From Hyphodiscus hymeniophilus (lineage: Eukaryota; Ascomycota; Leotiomycetes; Helotiales; Hyphodiscaceae): a stretch of 64,000 nucleotides of DNA. Below are positions 11,528 through 23,340 of this stretch, one piece after another. The DNA is taken from contig VNKQ01000019.1 in the NCBI GenBank assembly GCA_016508695.1, positions 868,001-932,000 of the forward strand, written 5' to 3'. Position 1 is the stretch's first letter; each line of letters opens with the position of its first letter. The translations under genes and the position numbers were made by a program. The notes below the pieces were generated by a model. That model did not search any database and was not told the DNA's origin. It worked only from the letters and a program-made list of their open reading frames with translations.

Positions 11528-13531
11528 TCATTTCCTGCTGATGGGGATGGCTCCAAGCAGCTTCAAACCATTTTCCAGAACTTGTCTCACTTGTTCATAC
11601 AGTACAGCTCTCGCTGCAGGTACTGAGCTTGGAGCAGAGCCGGAAGCCTCGTCTTCGTCCTCGGCAGCTTCGTCGAGACAAGCCGTCAGCTCTTCCACTA
11701 CACGGAAGAGATACGTGAGGATAGGCGCCGGATCCAGGATTTTAAAGGCAGCATGGATGGCTTCGGGATAGCGAGCCAGCAGCCGGAGGAGGTCAGACCA
11801 AGGCGGCTCCGAGAGCGGCGAGTAATCGAGATGGGCAACATCCTCTTGGCTGGGTTGTGTCCTTATGCCTGCAATTGCCGCGCAGAGCCTCGCATAGCAA
11901 AGCTGTAGACTCGTTCCAGTATCACCATCTGCCAGTGTTAGAAGGTTGAAATCAAGACCACTGCTGTGTCCCTTCCTCGCAGCAAGCTCTTGGAGGAGCA
12001 AGGAATTGATTCCCATCAACTTGGAGGCTCCAGCACAGTGTTCGAGTTGGTATTGAGGCGGGCTCGCTGTGATGACTTCGTGCATGGAGTTCTCACATTG
12101 ATCAAGAATATCGCTTAGAAGGAGAGCGTTTCCAGTGGGAGACACAATTGTGTTGGGTTTGGGAAAGGTAATGTGTTGTAGCTTATTGGCAACGTTGGGA
12201 TGGCCCATGAGCTCGACGGCTTTGAAGACTTGCCGAAAGTGAACATCTTGCTCGCAGACAACATAAACCATCTTGTCGAAAGCATGGGTCTTGAGCCTGT
12301 CAAAGACTGTCGCGATATCTCGTAGTAAGTATGTCGTAGACCCGTTTCGGTCCCTGAGAGCCGCTTTACCCAGCTTCGCGCCATGCTTGTCGAAATCAAT
12401 GACCCACGCTCCACTGTCTTCCTCATAGATGCCTTTCTCTTTCAATGCAGATTCCACTTCGGCAACGGTGTCGGGGTTGAGGCTAACTTTTGACTCTCCA
12501 GAGAATTCATCAAACTTGAGATTGAATCGTGCAAAATTCTTAGAATAATAGTCGACACTGATAGCTCGGAGCTTTTCCCACAAAGCAATTGCATCCGGAT
12601 CACCATCTTCCATCCTCTTGAAAGTGGCATCTCTTTCTGCGAACAGCCCTTGGCTTTCGAGAATTGATGTGTCTTTTCCATCGTCTCGAGCTTTCTTCCT
12701 CGCATCCTGCTCCGGCTGAAGTTCCTTCTCCATCTTAGCATATAAGTCGTGTATGTATCTGAACAAGTCCTCTTGTTCAGCAAGAGCTTCATCAGATCCG
12801 TACTTCTGCCAACCCACACCTAGTAGACCAAGGTTCTTTCCCCAATCTCCCAGGTAATTGATCTTGACTACTGAATATCCCATGCTGCTATGCAAGTTCG
12901 CCACGAATGCTCCTAGTATTGTGCTTCGCAAATGAGCCGCCGTGAAGTCTCTAGCAATATTCGGAGACGAGAAATCGACGATGACCTTCTTCGGCACAGA
13001 ATATGTTCCGTTCTGTAGGTTAAGGGGGGCATAGACGCCATACTTCTCTTTTCGACCGTTGATGTAGGGGAGGAGAAGTCGTGGTAGGGTTTTCGTAGAA
13101 AAGAAGAATCGGATGTGAATACCATCTTTGAAGGGCGCGGCGAAGAGAGGGTGTGGCTGGAACTACAAGGTAATAGGTACGTCAAACTTCGCTCGGCAGT
13201 CCAAAGTATCTCAAAAACTGATGTAGATGGGAATTGAGTGGCTTACCTTCTTAAGAAGCTCTCCTGCGAGCTCTTTTGGACTGACACTAGGCAATTTAAG
13301 CTGGGGTAAGACAATGTCTAAGTCCCCATTCTCAATACCGTTGGAAGGATGGATGGAATTGTAAACGAGGTGCGGGTCACACTCGACAAGTGTTTTCAAA
13401 TGTTCGGCAAGATACGCATGATAGATATCAAGAGGGTTGTTTAAAACATCTGCCTCTGCAAAGCTGGGCACTTGCTGCAGACCGATGTCCGCAGCGAATG
13501 CTTGGAGACCAGAAAGTGAGGTGGTCGCCAT
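11528..13531 (-). CDS. Arginyl-tRNA synthetase family protein with degraded HIGH and KMSKS-type motifs
   Basis: Exons 13531-13247 and 13162-11528 give 639 aa (yeast ArgRS is 607). An N-terminal additional domain (residues 1-95) is followed by the class I core. VDFSSPNIARDF and HLRSTILGAFVANL, NYLGDWGKNLGLLGVGW, FDEFSGESKV and GSTTYLLRDIATV are plainly ArgRS. The C-terminus looks like the DALR anticodon-binding fold (ARAVLYEQVRQVLENGLKLL). Two active-site signatures differ: the HAGH-type motif reads TAAH (about residues 169-172), and the MSTRKG-type loop reads VSPTGN (about 434-439). Filamentous ascomycetes may carry two ArgRS forms, one with relaxed signatures (recollection, unverified). It could be a divergent synthetase, a non-catalytic paralogue or a repurposed enzyme. 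Both exons are fully open, so it is not a pseudogene. Confidence 0.85.
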
Positions 13532-14108
13532 TAGATGGTCCTAGATAATGCTTCACTTGAAAACGCCTGAAAGAAGGCTGTATTTTAGTGTCCTCCATTT
13601 TGTCCTGCAAGAAACAAGATGGTGTACCAAGTCATGCGGGGACATAGATGCGTTGGCAAGCTGCTGCAGATGCCTTGCTTCGATCGTTGGGCATCGATGA
13701 GTGACCAATCATTGGTTCAAACAAAGTACCAATAAACAGACTCATGTGATGATAGTAGGCACTGAAACTGCATCCCATCCCGGCTCCTTGAATGAACTAT
13801 GCTATTGCCACTTAAAAAGCAATGTGACCTGCAGTTCTTTAGGTGCTGATCACGAGAATCCATCACTCAGACTACTTTGAGGGGAAACATTGGAGAATTT
13901 TAAGTAAAATTTACCACGGTTCTTAAACCACTGGTAGTGTGCCTGCAAGTATGCGTAGCTGAGAACCGCAAGCTCTTGAAAACAACACAGAACCCGGTAG
14001 ACTACCACCCAGAGCATGCAATGCAATCGCAAACCTTGAAAACAAATCGAGTCCCAGTAAGCTGGCTCCCACACCATGCAATGCAAATAGTACGACCTGG
14101 AAACACTT
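13532..14108. other. Intergenic between ArgRS-like and CorA-like genes
   Basis: Promoter of the ArgRS-like gene and 3' region of the next gene. It contains the imperfect 61-bp tandem repeat listed separately. Confidence 0.5.
13968..14092. repeat. Imperfect tandem duplication, unit about 61 bp
   Basis: Two adjacent units share the frame gcaa..cttgaaaacaa ... ccca..g/ccatgcaatgcaa at the same spacing, with roughly 70 percent identity by eye. The conserved ends are ttgaaaacaa and catgcaatgcaa. No coding sense was found. Confidence 0.6.
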
Positions 14109-16639
14109 TCAGGTCGCCTCCACCTTCGCCAAATTCACTTTACCGCGCCCCCTCTCAAGATCCCACCTCTTGAAGATGTCAGGCTGCCCGAGCCTCCTGT
14201 CAACTAGCTTCTGCTTCAAGATCTTGTGTGTAAAAATTAGGCCGTTACTATCACTTTCTTCTCCAGCTCGTCGGTGGTTGTAGCACTTGAAGAATGAAAT
14301 GGCGCCTGAGACTATTTGACCGAACCGTATGCGCCATCTGGATATAACCACCATTGTTGACAGCACGAGGAGTGCCAGAGCAAAGAGCACGTATATGAAA
14401 TTTGCGAGGTTTGGCTCATAGGGTAGCACGCCGACCGTGCTGTAAAGGTTTGCAGCAAGTACCAGAGGAAAGAACAACTAATCGGTGAAATCGTCAGAAT
14501 CATATCTCAAGTCCAAACGCAAGTTCGCAGAACCAGCTTACGATAGTGAGTTCGGTGAGAACCTGAAAATGTCTCGCCGCCTGCTGTTGGAAGAGAGCAG
14601 CTTCGTTGTTTCCGAGGATGAAATAAGCATTGAGCTGAATTGGTAAGCTTCTTTTCATATCGCTACTCGTGTATTCATTAGAGAGAAGAATGACCTACAC
14701 CATGTGGGCTAGCTTTGCACAATTCGTTCTCCAAATCTTCCAACTTTCTTTGCCGTAGCTTCAATATTGAAAAGGTCTTGTCAACGGCAGCGACGGATGA
14801 TTGCAGAGGTGATGGGCTAGTCAGTAGCTCGCCTTCGAGGAAGTACCCCATGTCTGTTCGGCGAAATTCCTCCCACGCTCGAATAGGATCCGACAGACCG
14901 CATCTCAGCTGTGTTAAAAGGTTCACCATATGAGTATTCCACTGGGTGAAGTCTCGCACTTTCGATCTGGTCAAAGGGTCATCTGCTGGAAGCGGGAAAA
15001 TATGAGTAGTCCTAGACCTGTGTAAACCAAAGTAAGTCGTGTTCTCTCAGACAGCCCTCTACCCCATGTTTCAATCTCTCAGAGCTTCACATTACGCTCA
15101 CGGCATAACTATTATCTCAGAAGCCAAGACTGAAGTAAGGTCATGCTCGCCACCGTCACCGCTGTACGCAAGGAAATTGATCATGCCTCCGAACTTCGAG
15201 AGTTTAAGACATGGAAAAGTAACAAACACACCTTTTAATATCTTCTTCCATCTTGTTGACGATTCGGTTCCATTCCTTTAGTACTTGCTGCATCCGGATT
15301 TCGAAAATCTTGAAGAAATATTCTCTCGGAGTCCATATGGGCTCATCAGCGTTAATGCGACCAGCTGCTAGAGGATCTGCGCGGCCCTTCTTCCGACCGT
15401 TCATACCGTGGTAGTTTTCCACCGATTCCTTCGAGTCAAAGTAAGTATCGACGATGGCGCGTGCAATCCAAACCCAGTGATCAATTCCAGTCACAGATAC
15501 GGAGATCTGGCTCTCATACAGACAGTAAATCTCGTCAGTGGGTTTCGATCCACTGATAGGTGGATTTAAGAAAGGCAACGTGCGGGAAATTCTCAGTGGC
15601 TCCCCATTGAATCTCGTTCGAGCATCTTTGAGAAGCTCCTTACTTGTTCTTAACGCAAAATACGGAATGTGAAAATCAAGAGTGAAGGACAGGAACCCTT
15701 GGGGCTATGATACGTTGATTAGTTCTGATACGTGTATGTAACCCATATTTATTTCTAAGAATGCTTACTGGAATAGTGACACCTATGGAAGTTCTTCTTG
15801 TCAAGTATTTGTAAAGTAAATCCTTGACAGCAGGAGCTTGGGTGCGTGATGTAGTCAGTATAATAGCTTCCATCGTAGATGGAGCTGGATCTGTGAAGAA
15901 CCTAAGAGGGTCAGCTGACTTGTGAGGCTTGAAAGGAATTGGCTGAATCCTTACATGATTCTCCTTTCGGCATCAATTTCCTCGTCGTCGAATGCGTTGG
16001 TTTGGGCTTTAGGGTCAGAGCTCTCTCTGAAACGCTATGAGAAAATTGTGAGCATCTCTCCCGTGTAGCACGAAAATGTATATTTAGTACCTTTTTAGTA
16101 CTCATCACTTCCATGAATCTCCGGCTTGTCAAAGGCCCTAGATGTGGTCTGTATAATCCCTTTTTGTCGGCGATGGCGCCTCCAATATGCCTATCGTCAA
16201 CCAAAACAAGCTTCCTATCCTCGCTCGATTTTGACTCGGATGGCCTAGTACCAGCTCGCTCACAGTAGCCGGCAACTTCATCCACTTGTTCGTGATCCAG
16301 CAATACATCGTCATCTCCTGTCATGCCCTTCATAAATCTTCTAACATGGCTATGCTGTTTGCTAGCTCCAGATCCTTTTTCATTATTCCGGTTCTCGTTC
16401 GAATCTTGCTCTGCATTTTCCTGTTTCTCCTGTTCATGTTCCTTTGAAGTATCATCCTCATCCTCGTCCTCTTCTCCTGCTTCATCCTCGTCTTCCTCGT
16501 CTTCATCCCCGTCGTCATACTGATACTCTAGGTATTCAATATAGGGCTGATTTTCCGTCTGGCGAGGGAATGACCGGCGTTTTGTAAATAATTGAAGCCA
16601 GCGAGGGCCTTGCTCGGATGCCGCTGTTTGCATTTTCAC
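14109..16639 (-). CDS. CorA-like fungal protein with two C-terminal TM segments
   Basis: Seven exons: 16639-16091, 16034-15955, 15901-15769, 15704-15232, 15017-14699, 14634-14542, 14477-14109; 671 aa. A very acidic stretch (residues about 45-80, nearly all D and E) follows the start. The middle is a soluble domain (WIARAIVDTYFDS, NRIVNKMEEDIKR). Near the C-terminus, QAARHFQVLTELTI leads into TM1 (LFFPLVLAANLYSTVGV) and TM2 (FIYVLFALALLVLSTMVVI). Helix-then-two-TM architecture resembles the CorA/Mg2+ transporter fold of many fungal hypothetical proteins, but the GMN signature after TM1 is absent, so ion transport is not assured. All phases fit; the 214-nt intron 15231-15018 might hide a small exon. 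Confidence 0.65.
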
Positions 16640-19616
16640 CTAGTCCTCCGCTAATCATCTTCGATCAAAGAGTAGTAGTCGTTCCCAGATTGCGCGATCG
16701 GGAGCAATTTCCTCCTGAGAATATTACCGTGCTCAGTCCAAGAGAAGGGCAATAGCGTTCAGGCTGTAGAAAGTAGTGCATCTTGAAAGGTAGCAAGGTC
16801 ACTAAACGATATCGTGAGGGAGCTGGCTGTGCATGGAATGGAAGCACGTCGGTGAGAAAGAATCCTGTTGCCTCATGGAGTAGGAAGGATGCTGTTGATC
16901 AGCTGGCCATTTTTCAACCACTGAATCGATGGCAATATGCTGCAGTACTTCCGGTGACGGCCCAAACTTTCGAGACGAAAGAAACTGCTCCTCTCTCTTA
17001 GCGAAATACTTTAATCTGATCCCTTTAGGCACAGCCACATCGCAGAGAACGCAGATTGGCTTAGAGAAAGATTTCGGACTCGAAGTTCATAGTTTCCGTT
17101 TAAAAGCCAATGGTTGAACGTCAACGTCCATTCGTTAAGACGTGAATATTTCTCACGAATTCGGCGGAAAAGATAAAAGTACTAGGGCCTCGGGCATAGA
17201 AGCAGGATTGGAGAACCTATATTCCGCATGGCATTCCCGCATTAGCGGCAGCTTTATGAAGTAACACAGGGCTGTCAATTTGGGCCTGATGGTTTATTAA
17301 TTTACCCCATGCGAAGCTTACCACCAAAGTTCGTCGGATGTTAAGCGGTTATTGGCAACCAGCGACCACAAAAATGCCCATGCCTAGCAAGGCAAAAGTA
17401 AGGCTGCCAAAATTTACAGCAGCCTAAACGAAAAGTGACGTTTACATCATTTCGCTTGAGACGTGGCACCGTTTAAGTGAAGATGCTCTTCTCTTGAGAA
17501 TCACATTTTACCTTCGATAACGAGATGCGAGATTGAGGCTAGGGTATAATTTACACAGCCGCCTACAGCGGTGAGCGACTACGCCCGACCATTTTAGAGA
17601 GTAGAAAGATCGCGAGGCACAGTCTTGACTAAGACCGTTGTACACTTGTGAAAATGATGTTTTGCTGTACAACAGTATAATTTCTCCGCAGATTTGGGTT
17701 CCTAGGTGAATTGATTGTGCAGTAGCGGCTTTCCCAAGAATGGGTACCGAGCTTCTCGTCCAACGAACTGCAGATTCCAGCTTTCGCCAGTAAGCCTTGC
17801 CTGGTCAGCCTTTTATGTCGACAGTGTATGGGACTGAGCTTTTCGTTCTCGCAAGTTCCCAAAAACCGCAAATGACTTGGTCTGAAATGAGCTTGTTGAT
17901 GCCCTCCGCGTCTTGACGGCGGCAGAAGATAGAGCCTCGTCTCTTGAGTATTTTTGCGTGCCAGCTCCGAATATGAGTTCATCCACCAAACAGGAGCAGA
18001 AACTGCCATACTGTAAGTGGTATATGCCGCAGACTCCATTCCCAATTGGCTGTGCGTCATCGGATTGTGCCTCGGGCGACAATCCGTGGTAACAACACTT
18101 GCGGCCTGAAGGATCTCTTGTCATGGTGCAGCCTTGAAAGACCCTTGCCAGGTAGAAACCCAACAATTCTCAGCATTTTCCTGCACTCAGAGAGACGCCA
18201 ATGTCTGTAGTTTGCACATACTACACACCGTATTTGGGGTCAGGCCATCGTTAGGCCCTGCTCGTGGCTGCCCAACTCGAGGTGTGGAGAGGACAAGCGC
18301 CGTGTATGGGGTTTGTGTACCCGAGCATATTGTCTTAATACTCAAACTGATTTGTTCCTCAGCATCGGCGCTTCCGCGATCCAGAGCTCGAGGGCTCTTC
18401 GTGGCAGAGAGATGAAGAGCTCACTCAGCCTTTCTCGGTAGATGCTCGAGACGGGAATTCTCGTGAGGTCGATATGTAGGAATGCAGGCTATGGCGAGTG
18501 CTGCTTGGAGCACAGTTGGAGAGGATTGATCAAAACTTAGGATTTGAGAGCGATGTGTTTGTGGAAGTACAACCACTCTGTTGGAATTAAGGTAGGTAGA
18601 TTTCCAGGCAGGAGCGCTGCTTTCTCGACGCCTAGTACATTTCGTTAAAAGCAGCGTTCTGACCATCTGGTTGCTGCATCGAAATAACTCCATCAACACC
18701 CGTCACTCCCAGAATATTCTATCGAAAGGTCTTCTTCTTCTTCTTCTTATTCCTCCCATTAACTTCCGGGACATGAGGATTATTCGAAACGCGTTAAACA
18801 GCCACAGTAAGTAAATGAGATGTATGGCGCTCTGTTTCTGTTGTTATGGGTCAGCTCAATCATTCTCCTGCAAACCTGATTGGATTTTTGTCACTGGACA
18901 GTGTTTCAGTAAGCCTTTACCCTCTTGCGCAGTCAGAGTCCTGCCATTGCTCAAGACTTGGGAAACTCTTTCAATCAGCATTGCGTCACTTTGATTTTCT
19001 TTTGTCCTCGATGTACTTGTATTGCAGTCTTAATTCTCAAGCCCCTCTCTCTAGCACAACGACCCGATATTTAAAATACGGCGAAAGTCAAAGCTAGTAG
19101 CCATGGTTTATACTATATCCATATGGGAGCATTTCTTTTCCATAGACAATTAATCAAAGCTAAAATCTTGTACATTCTTCTGGCCGTTACCACTCCGCCT
19201 TCTTCTTCATTCGTGGCCTGGATAATGCAATATCACCACAGTCGTATGGCGCCTGAAAAGCACCTCATGGTATTCGTTCAGTGCAGTACAAATCATGGAG
19301 AAACTTAGTCTGGTGACAAAAGCGGAAGCACAGAGAAACCTAAGAACGGGCTTCACCTCAATCTTAAGCAGCAACACTACGTCGAAGCTCTTCATGCTTC
19401 TTCATCGATCTTTATTTACTGGCCACCGCGCCAGGCCAGTTAGCATCTTACAATCACCCGGCATCCGAATAATATGGTTTTACCTTCCGGCTCATTCTCA
19501 TGTAAACATTAGTGTCCAGACGCAGCGTCTTTCCACACTTCCGACCTTGGAAATGTGGTAGATGATGGGCTGGGAGTCGAGGGTAGGACAACGTTCCAGC
19601 TAACGTGAGGAATAGG
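16640..19616. other. Long gene-poor interval
   Basis: About 3 kb without a supported gene. Open frames on the minus strand at 17629-18166 have no motifs or splice continuity. 17100-17600 is AT-rich. A (TTC)n microsatellite lies at 18731-18749. Confidence 0.45.
18731..18749 (+). repeat. (TTC)n microsatellite
   Basis: Six uninterrupted TTC units in an otherwise non-coding stretch. Confidence 0.8.
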
Positions 19617-19964
19617 ATGACAGCGAGGACCGACCTACCTGCAAGTAGGGCTGCGAAGGGTTGGAATTCTGATTATGTTGCCGCATGGAATGGTAACAAT
19701 GGTATTACCGTCACACATGACGATATCGTCCACTATATCACCTTAGTTGCGGATGCCGCACAGTCGAGGATTGGCAATTTGACTGAGAATGCTGTTGGCA
19801 TTGTGATGAGTGCGATCTCTTTAATCCGTTTCAGTGTGGCAGGGAAGTCAGTACTGCGCATTAATGGGCTCCGAATGGGTGTCATAACTACTCCGGCGAA
19901 TGAAAGAGTTTACAAAGGCTTTTCAACTGTGTTGAAGTATTGGACTTGGATTCTTGGAAAGTGA
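19617..19964 (+). CDS. Hypothetical protein (115 aa), doubtful
   Basis: An intronless frame from ATG 19617. Composition is balanced and protein-like (GWNSDYVAAWNGNNGITVTH, AVGIVMSAISLIRFSVAG), unlike the other open frames nearby, but no family is recognised. No signal peptide is evident; the middle has one hydrophobic stretch that could be a membrane segment. An upstream exon cannot be excluded. Confidence 0.25.
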   Translation: MTARTDLPASRAAKGWNSDYVAAWNGNNGITVTHDDIVHYITLVADAAQSRIGNLTENAVGIVMSAISLIRFSVAGKSVLRINGLRMGVITTPANERVYKGFSTVLKYWTWILGK

Positions 19965-20455
19965 CTTGATAACTTATGTTACTCTACTGGTCTAGAAGGA
20001 CAGTCAGGGCAAATAACACATTACAGTAGTCGAATACGTGCAACGCTTGTTGATATAGAGGTCAGTAGAACACTTACCAGAAGCAGACTTGTATATACGT
20101 AAGTAGAAAAGAAAGCCTCTTAGTCGCCAATATGCCATTTCCCACTTCCTATCTCAGTAGACAAACTTCCGCCACATCGTGAGACTGATTTCCAAGGCAA
20201 TGGAGTGCGACAGTCGACGCTCCATATACTAAAGGGTTCTATTGTGATCCAGAAAATGAATATATTGTTCTCTTGAAATATCTGAAGGTTGGCATCCCAT
20301 CGACGTTGAAGTTTTAGTGGGTCTCGGCTGAACAAAGTGAAGGACACCTACATTAACTTCTGACCTCGTAAGACTTAACCTAAATACCTTTAGACACCAA
20401 CGGGACGACCTCTACTCCGGTCTCCCATCACGCTCACTCCTGTGCAGACTGAGAA
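19965..20455. other. Promoter region of STE24
   Basis: No gene recognised; 5' region of the plus-strand protease gene. Confidence 0.45.
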
Positions 20456-21973
20456 ATGGATTTCCTTCAGGTAGATTTACCGCCATATGGACACAACAAA
20501 GCTGACATTACCCAGCGCCTGGCGCATTTTCTTGACAGACCACTGTTTCCCTGGAAGAAGCTCATCGTTGGATTTTCGATTACTCAATACCTTTTCGAAG
20601 GCTTCCTCTCTCTGCGCCAATACCAAGTATTGAAACAAACTCGCCCTCCCAAAGTTCTCCAGAATGAAGTTTCGCAGGAAGTATTCGACAAGTCTCAGGT
20701 AAGAGCATTGTTCCATCCAGCAGGTACACAAGTACTGACAGAAGCAGTCTTATGGGCGCGCCAAAGCCAAGTTTGGCCTTGTCTCCGGTCTTTACGGTCA
20801 AATCCAAAACACAGCATTCATCTACTACGACGTTCTCCCCAAACTCTGGACCCTGACCGGATCATGGCTCCTCAGTTACGCACCCGCGAGATTTACAGGC
20901 GAGATCACTCATTCCATCGTCTTCGTTCTTACGTTCATGGTCATCCAACAAGTCATTTCCATGCCTACTTCGATATACCATACATTCGTCTTGGAGGAGA
21001 AATTTGGGTTCAACAAACAGACTCCGAAGCTTTTCATCATGGATATGTTGAAGTCGCAGATGCTGGGTTTTGTTTTGGCTCCTCCTATCCTAGCAGGCTT
21101 TTTGGCTATCGTGCAGAAGACTGGCAACAAGTTTTTCTATTATCTTTGGCTATTTGGGGCTGGATTACAGGTCTTCATGATCACCATATACCCGATTACC
21201 ATTCTGCCTCTATTCAACAAGCTTTCTCCTCTGGAACCTGGCGACTTGAAGACTGGTGTGGAGGGTCTGGCTGACCGCTTGAAGTTCCCTCTCCACGAAC
21301 TCTATGTTATTGATGGAAGCAAAAGAAGTGCGCACAGCAATGCGTACTTTTTCGGTATGCCGTGGAAGAAGCACATTGTCATTTACGATACCTTGATTGA
21401 GAAGAGCAAGACACAAGAAGTTGTCGCTGTTCTTGCGCACGAACTTGGGCACTGGAGCCTTGGACACACCACCAGACTGTTCGGCATTTCACAGGTAAGC
21501 CATGTTGTGTATTGAGAAGAGTTTGTGTTGACAAAGCATAGGCCCATTTCTTCTACATATTCGCCCTCTTCTCTGTATTTATCAACAACAAATCACTCTA
21601 TCAATCCTTCGGCTTCCACAAGGAATTTCCCATTATAATCGGCTTCATTCTTTTCTCCGATGCTCTCGCCCCAATGGACACAGTCATCAAGCTTCTCATG
21701 AACATCCTCAGCCGACGCTACGAATTCCAAGCCGATGAGTTTGCGCAGAAGTTGGGATACTCGACTGAACTCGCTCGTTCATTGATCAAGCTCCAGATCC
21801 AGAATTTGAGCACGATGGATGCTGATTGGATGTATGCAAGTTACCATTTCTCGCATCCGATTCTGTCGGAGAGATTGGGGGCTCTGGGTTGGTATGGGGA
21901 TTCGAAGGTAGTTGAGTCGGACGCGGACTCGAAGGAGGAGAAGACGGCGCAGGCCAGCGGAAGAGAGTTGTGA
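20456..21973 (+). CDS. STE24: CAAX prenyl protease 1 (Ste24, M48 metalloprotease)
   Basis: Exons 20456-20698, 20748-21494, 21542-21973; 473 aa (yeast 453). It has several TM helices, for example GSWLLSYAPARF and HSIVFVLTFMVIQQVISMP. HELGHW (about residue 311) is the HExxH zinc motif, with RRYEFQADEFA about 80 residues later supplying the third ligand. GSKRSAHSNAYFFG is the conserved Ste24 segment before the active site. Known role: ER and inner nuclear membrane protease that removes the -AAX tripeptide and performs the second cleavage of a-factor-type prenylated proteins. Its stop lies 69 nt from that of the convergent RPA14-like gene. Confidence 0.95.
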
Positions 21974-22042
21974 AGTATAGACCAAATACAGCTGGCGACA
22001 GGAATTTTCAGACTTGCCGTATCGAGATCTTTCGTGTGATGC

Positions 22043-22654
22043 TCATTCGGCAGAATCCTTCACCTCTCTCCTCTTCTTTTTTAGTTCCTTCACTTTGAGC
22101 CTTTTTTCCATCTTCCTCGCTGCCTTGTCGACTGGTTTGCTTGACGACGATCCTTTGATGCCATTCTCATGCGCAGTCTTGATCTTCTTCGCCTTGGGAG
22201 TCTCATTATCCTCGAGTCCCTCAATCTGCAAAGCGCCCTCAAACTCGTTGTCCCCCTCCTGAGCAATACCAGTCTGTCTCGGCCCCAACTCTCCCTCCTC
22301 AATACTCTGCTCCCTCTGATACTCTCCCAAATCCTGCCAGCCATCAACGTTCATATCATCACCCTTCGGCGCTTCTAGCCCTCCAGCAACCTGTACTTCT
22401 CCCGTCACATCTTCCTCCAAGTCTAGCACGGGCGCCAGCCATTCCCCGCGTAAGCCAGCTTGTACGCGCTCAAGGTTGTGGATTAAGACGGAGGAACTGG
22501 ATACTGCTGTGACGCCGTTCGGTTCGAGGCGGGCGTTCGGCAGGAGATGGGGGTTCGTTTTTGTTGCATCGAGGTAAGAGGTTAGGAATTTGAGGGCGAT
22601 TTCTTGGGAGACAGGGAGGGAGGTGAGGGTTTTGTGGGGTGGAAATGCGGACAT
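22043..22654 (-). CDS. RPA14: RNA polymerase I subunit Rpa14/Ker1-like
   Basis: Intronless, 203 aa from ATG 22654 (MSAFPPHKTL); an upstream in-frame GTG is not a credible start. The N-terminal region VSQEIALKFLTSYLD ... VSSSSVLIHNLERVQAGLRG parallels the yeast A14 pattern (V-S-x-[DE] helix, then LSSS..LKRIQRD). The C-terminal third is very rich in Lys and Glu (KAARKMEKRLKVKELKKKRR), as in fission yeast Ker1. Known role: A14 forms the Pol I stalk heterodimer with A43. The family is poorly conserved, so the call rests on this pattern and the size. Confidence 0.65.
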   Translation of the reverse strand: MSAFPPHKTLTSLPVSQEIALKFLTSYLDATKTNPHLLPNARLEPNGVTAVSSSSVLIHNLERVQAGLRGEWLAPVLDLEEDVTGEVQVAGGLEAPKGDDMNVDGWQDLGEYQREQSIEEGELGPRQTGIAQEGDNEFEGALQIEGLEDNETPKAKKIKTAHENGIKGSSSSKPVDKAARKMEKRLKVKELKKKRREVKDSAE

Positions 22655-22881
22655 TTCGAGTTGAATAGTCCGTAATGTAAAGGGCGCTGTCTTAACTTGC
22701 TCCTTCACGAATCAATTGCGAGGCTAAACATGAATTCGTTCGTGATGATGCGCGCGCAGATAATTTTTTTGAGAACCGGATCTTTGGTTTCGCCGATCGC
22801 CGACCTATCTTGAGCCTTTGTGAACGACAAGCTTCAACCTCGAACAATCACCACCAAACAGCTGCCAGCACAATCGAAGAA

Positions 22882-23340
22882 ATGCTGTGCCTACGTTGCT
22901 CAAGAGGGCTCAGTGCCATCTCACATTCTTCAGTGACTTCACGGGTCCTTCACAGATTCCTCCAAAAAAGCCCTTCAACAAGGTAGCACTCACTCCTCAT
23001 CCCTCTATCCCCCATAGCTAACACCACTAGAATGTTCACTTCTCTGTCGCCCCTCCGACCAACCCTCATTCCCTCGACATTCAGACCCTCTGTTGCGATT
23101 TCAAATCCACTACCAAGTTCCACGACCGTTTCAGAGAGCGCCCTCGATCTACTACCAAAGATCTCAACACATCCAGCGATGGGCACGATGCAGGTGAGGT
23201 GTGGACCAAGGAACACATTCAGTCCAAGTCATTTCGTTAGGAAGAGACGGCATGGGTTCTTGAGTAGGGTGCGGACGAGGAAGGGCAGGGCTACGTTGCA
23301 GAGGAGGAAAACGAAGAGGAGAAGTACTTTGAGCCATTAG
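22882..23340 (+). CDS. MRPL34: Mitochondrial large-subunit ribosomal protein bL34m
   Basis: Exons 22882-22982 and 23031-23340, 48-nt intron; 136 aa. An N-terminal Ser/Arg-rich stretch (MLCLRCSRGLSAISHSS...) fits a mitochondrial presequence. The C-terminal 45 residues are the bL34 core: RNTFSPSHFVRKRRHGFLSR followed by RTRKGRATLQRRKTKRR. The start at 22882 is chosen because the ATG within exon 2 would leave out the spliced presequence. It is divergent from the RPA14-like gene (227 nt between starts). Confidence 0.9.

Noticed and set aside
17629..18166. Two overlapping minus-strand frames of 117-143 codons
   Set aside because: No motif, no splice continuity between them, composition not protein-like.
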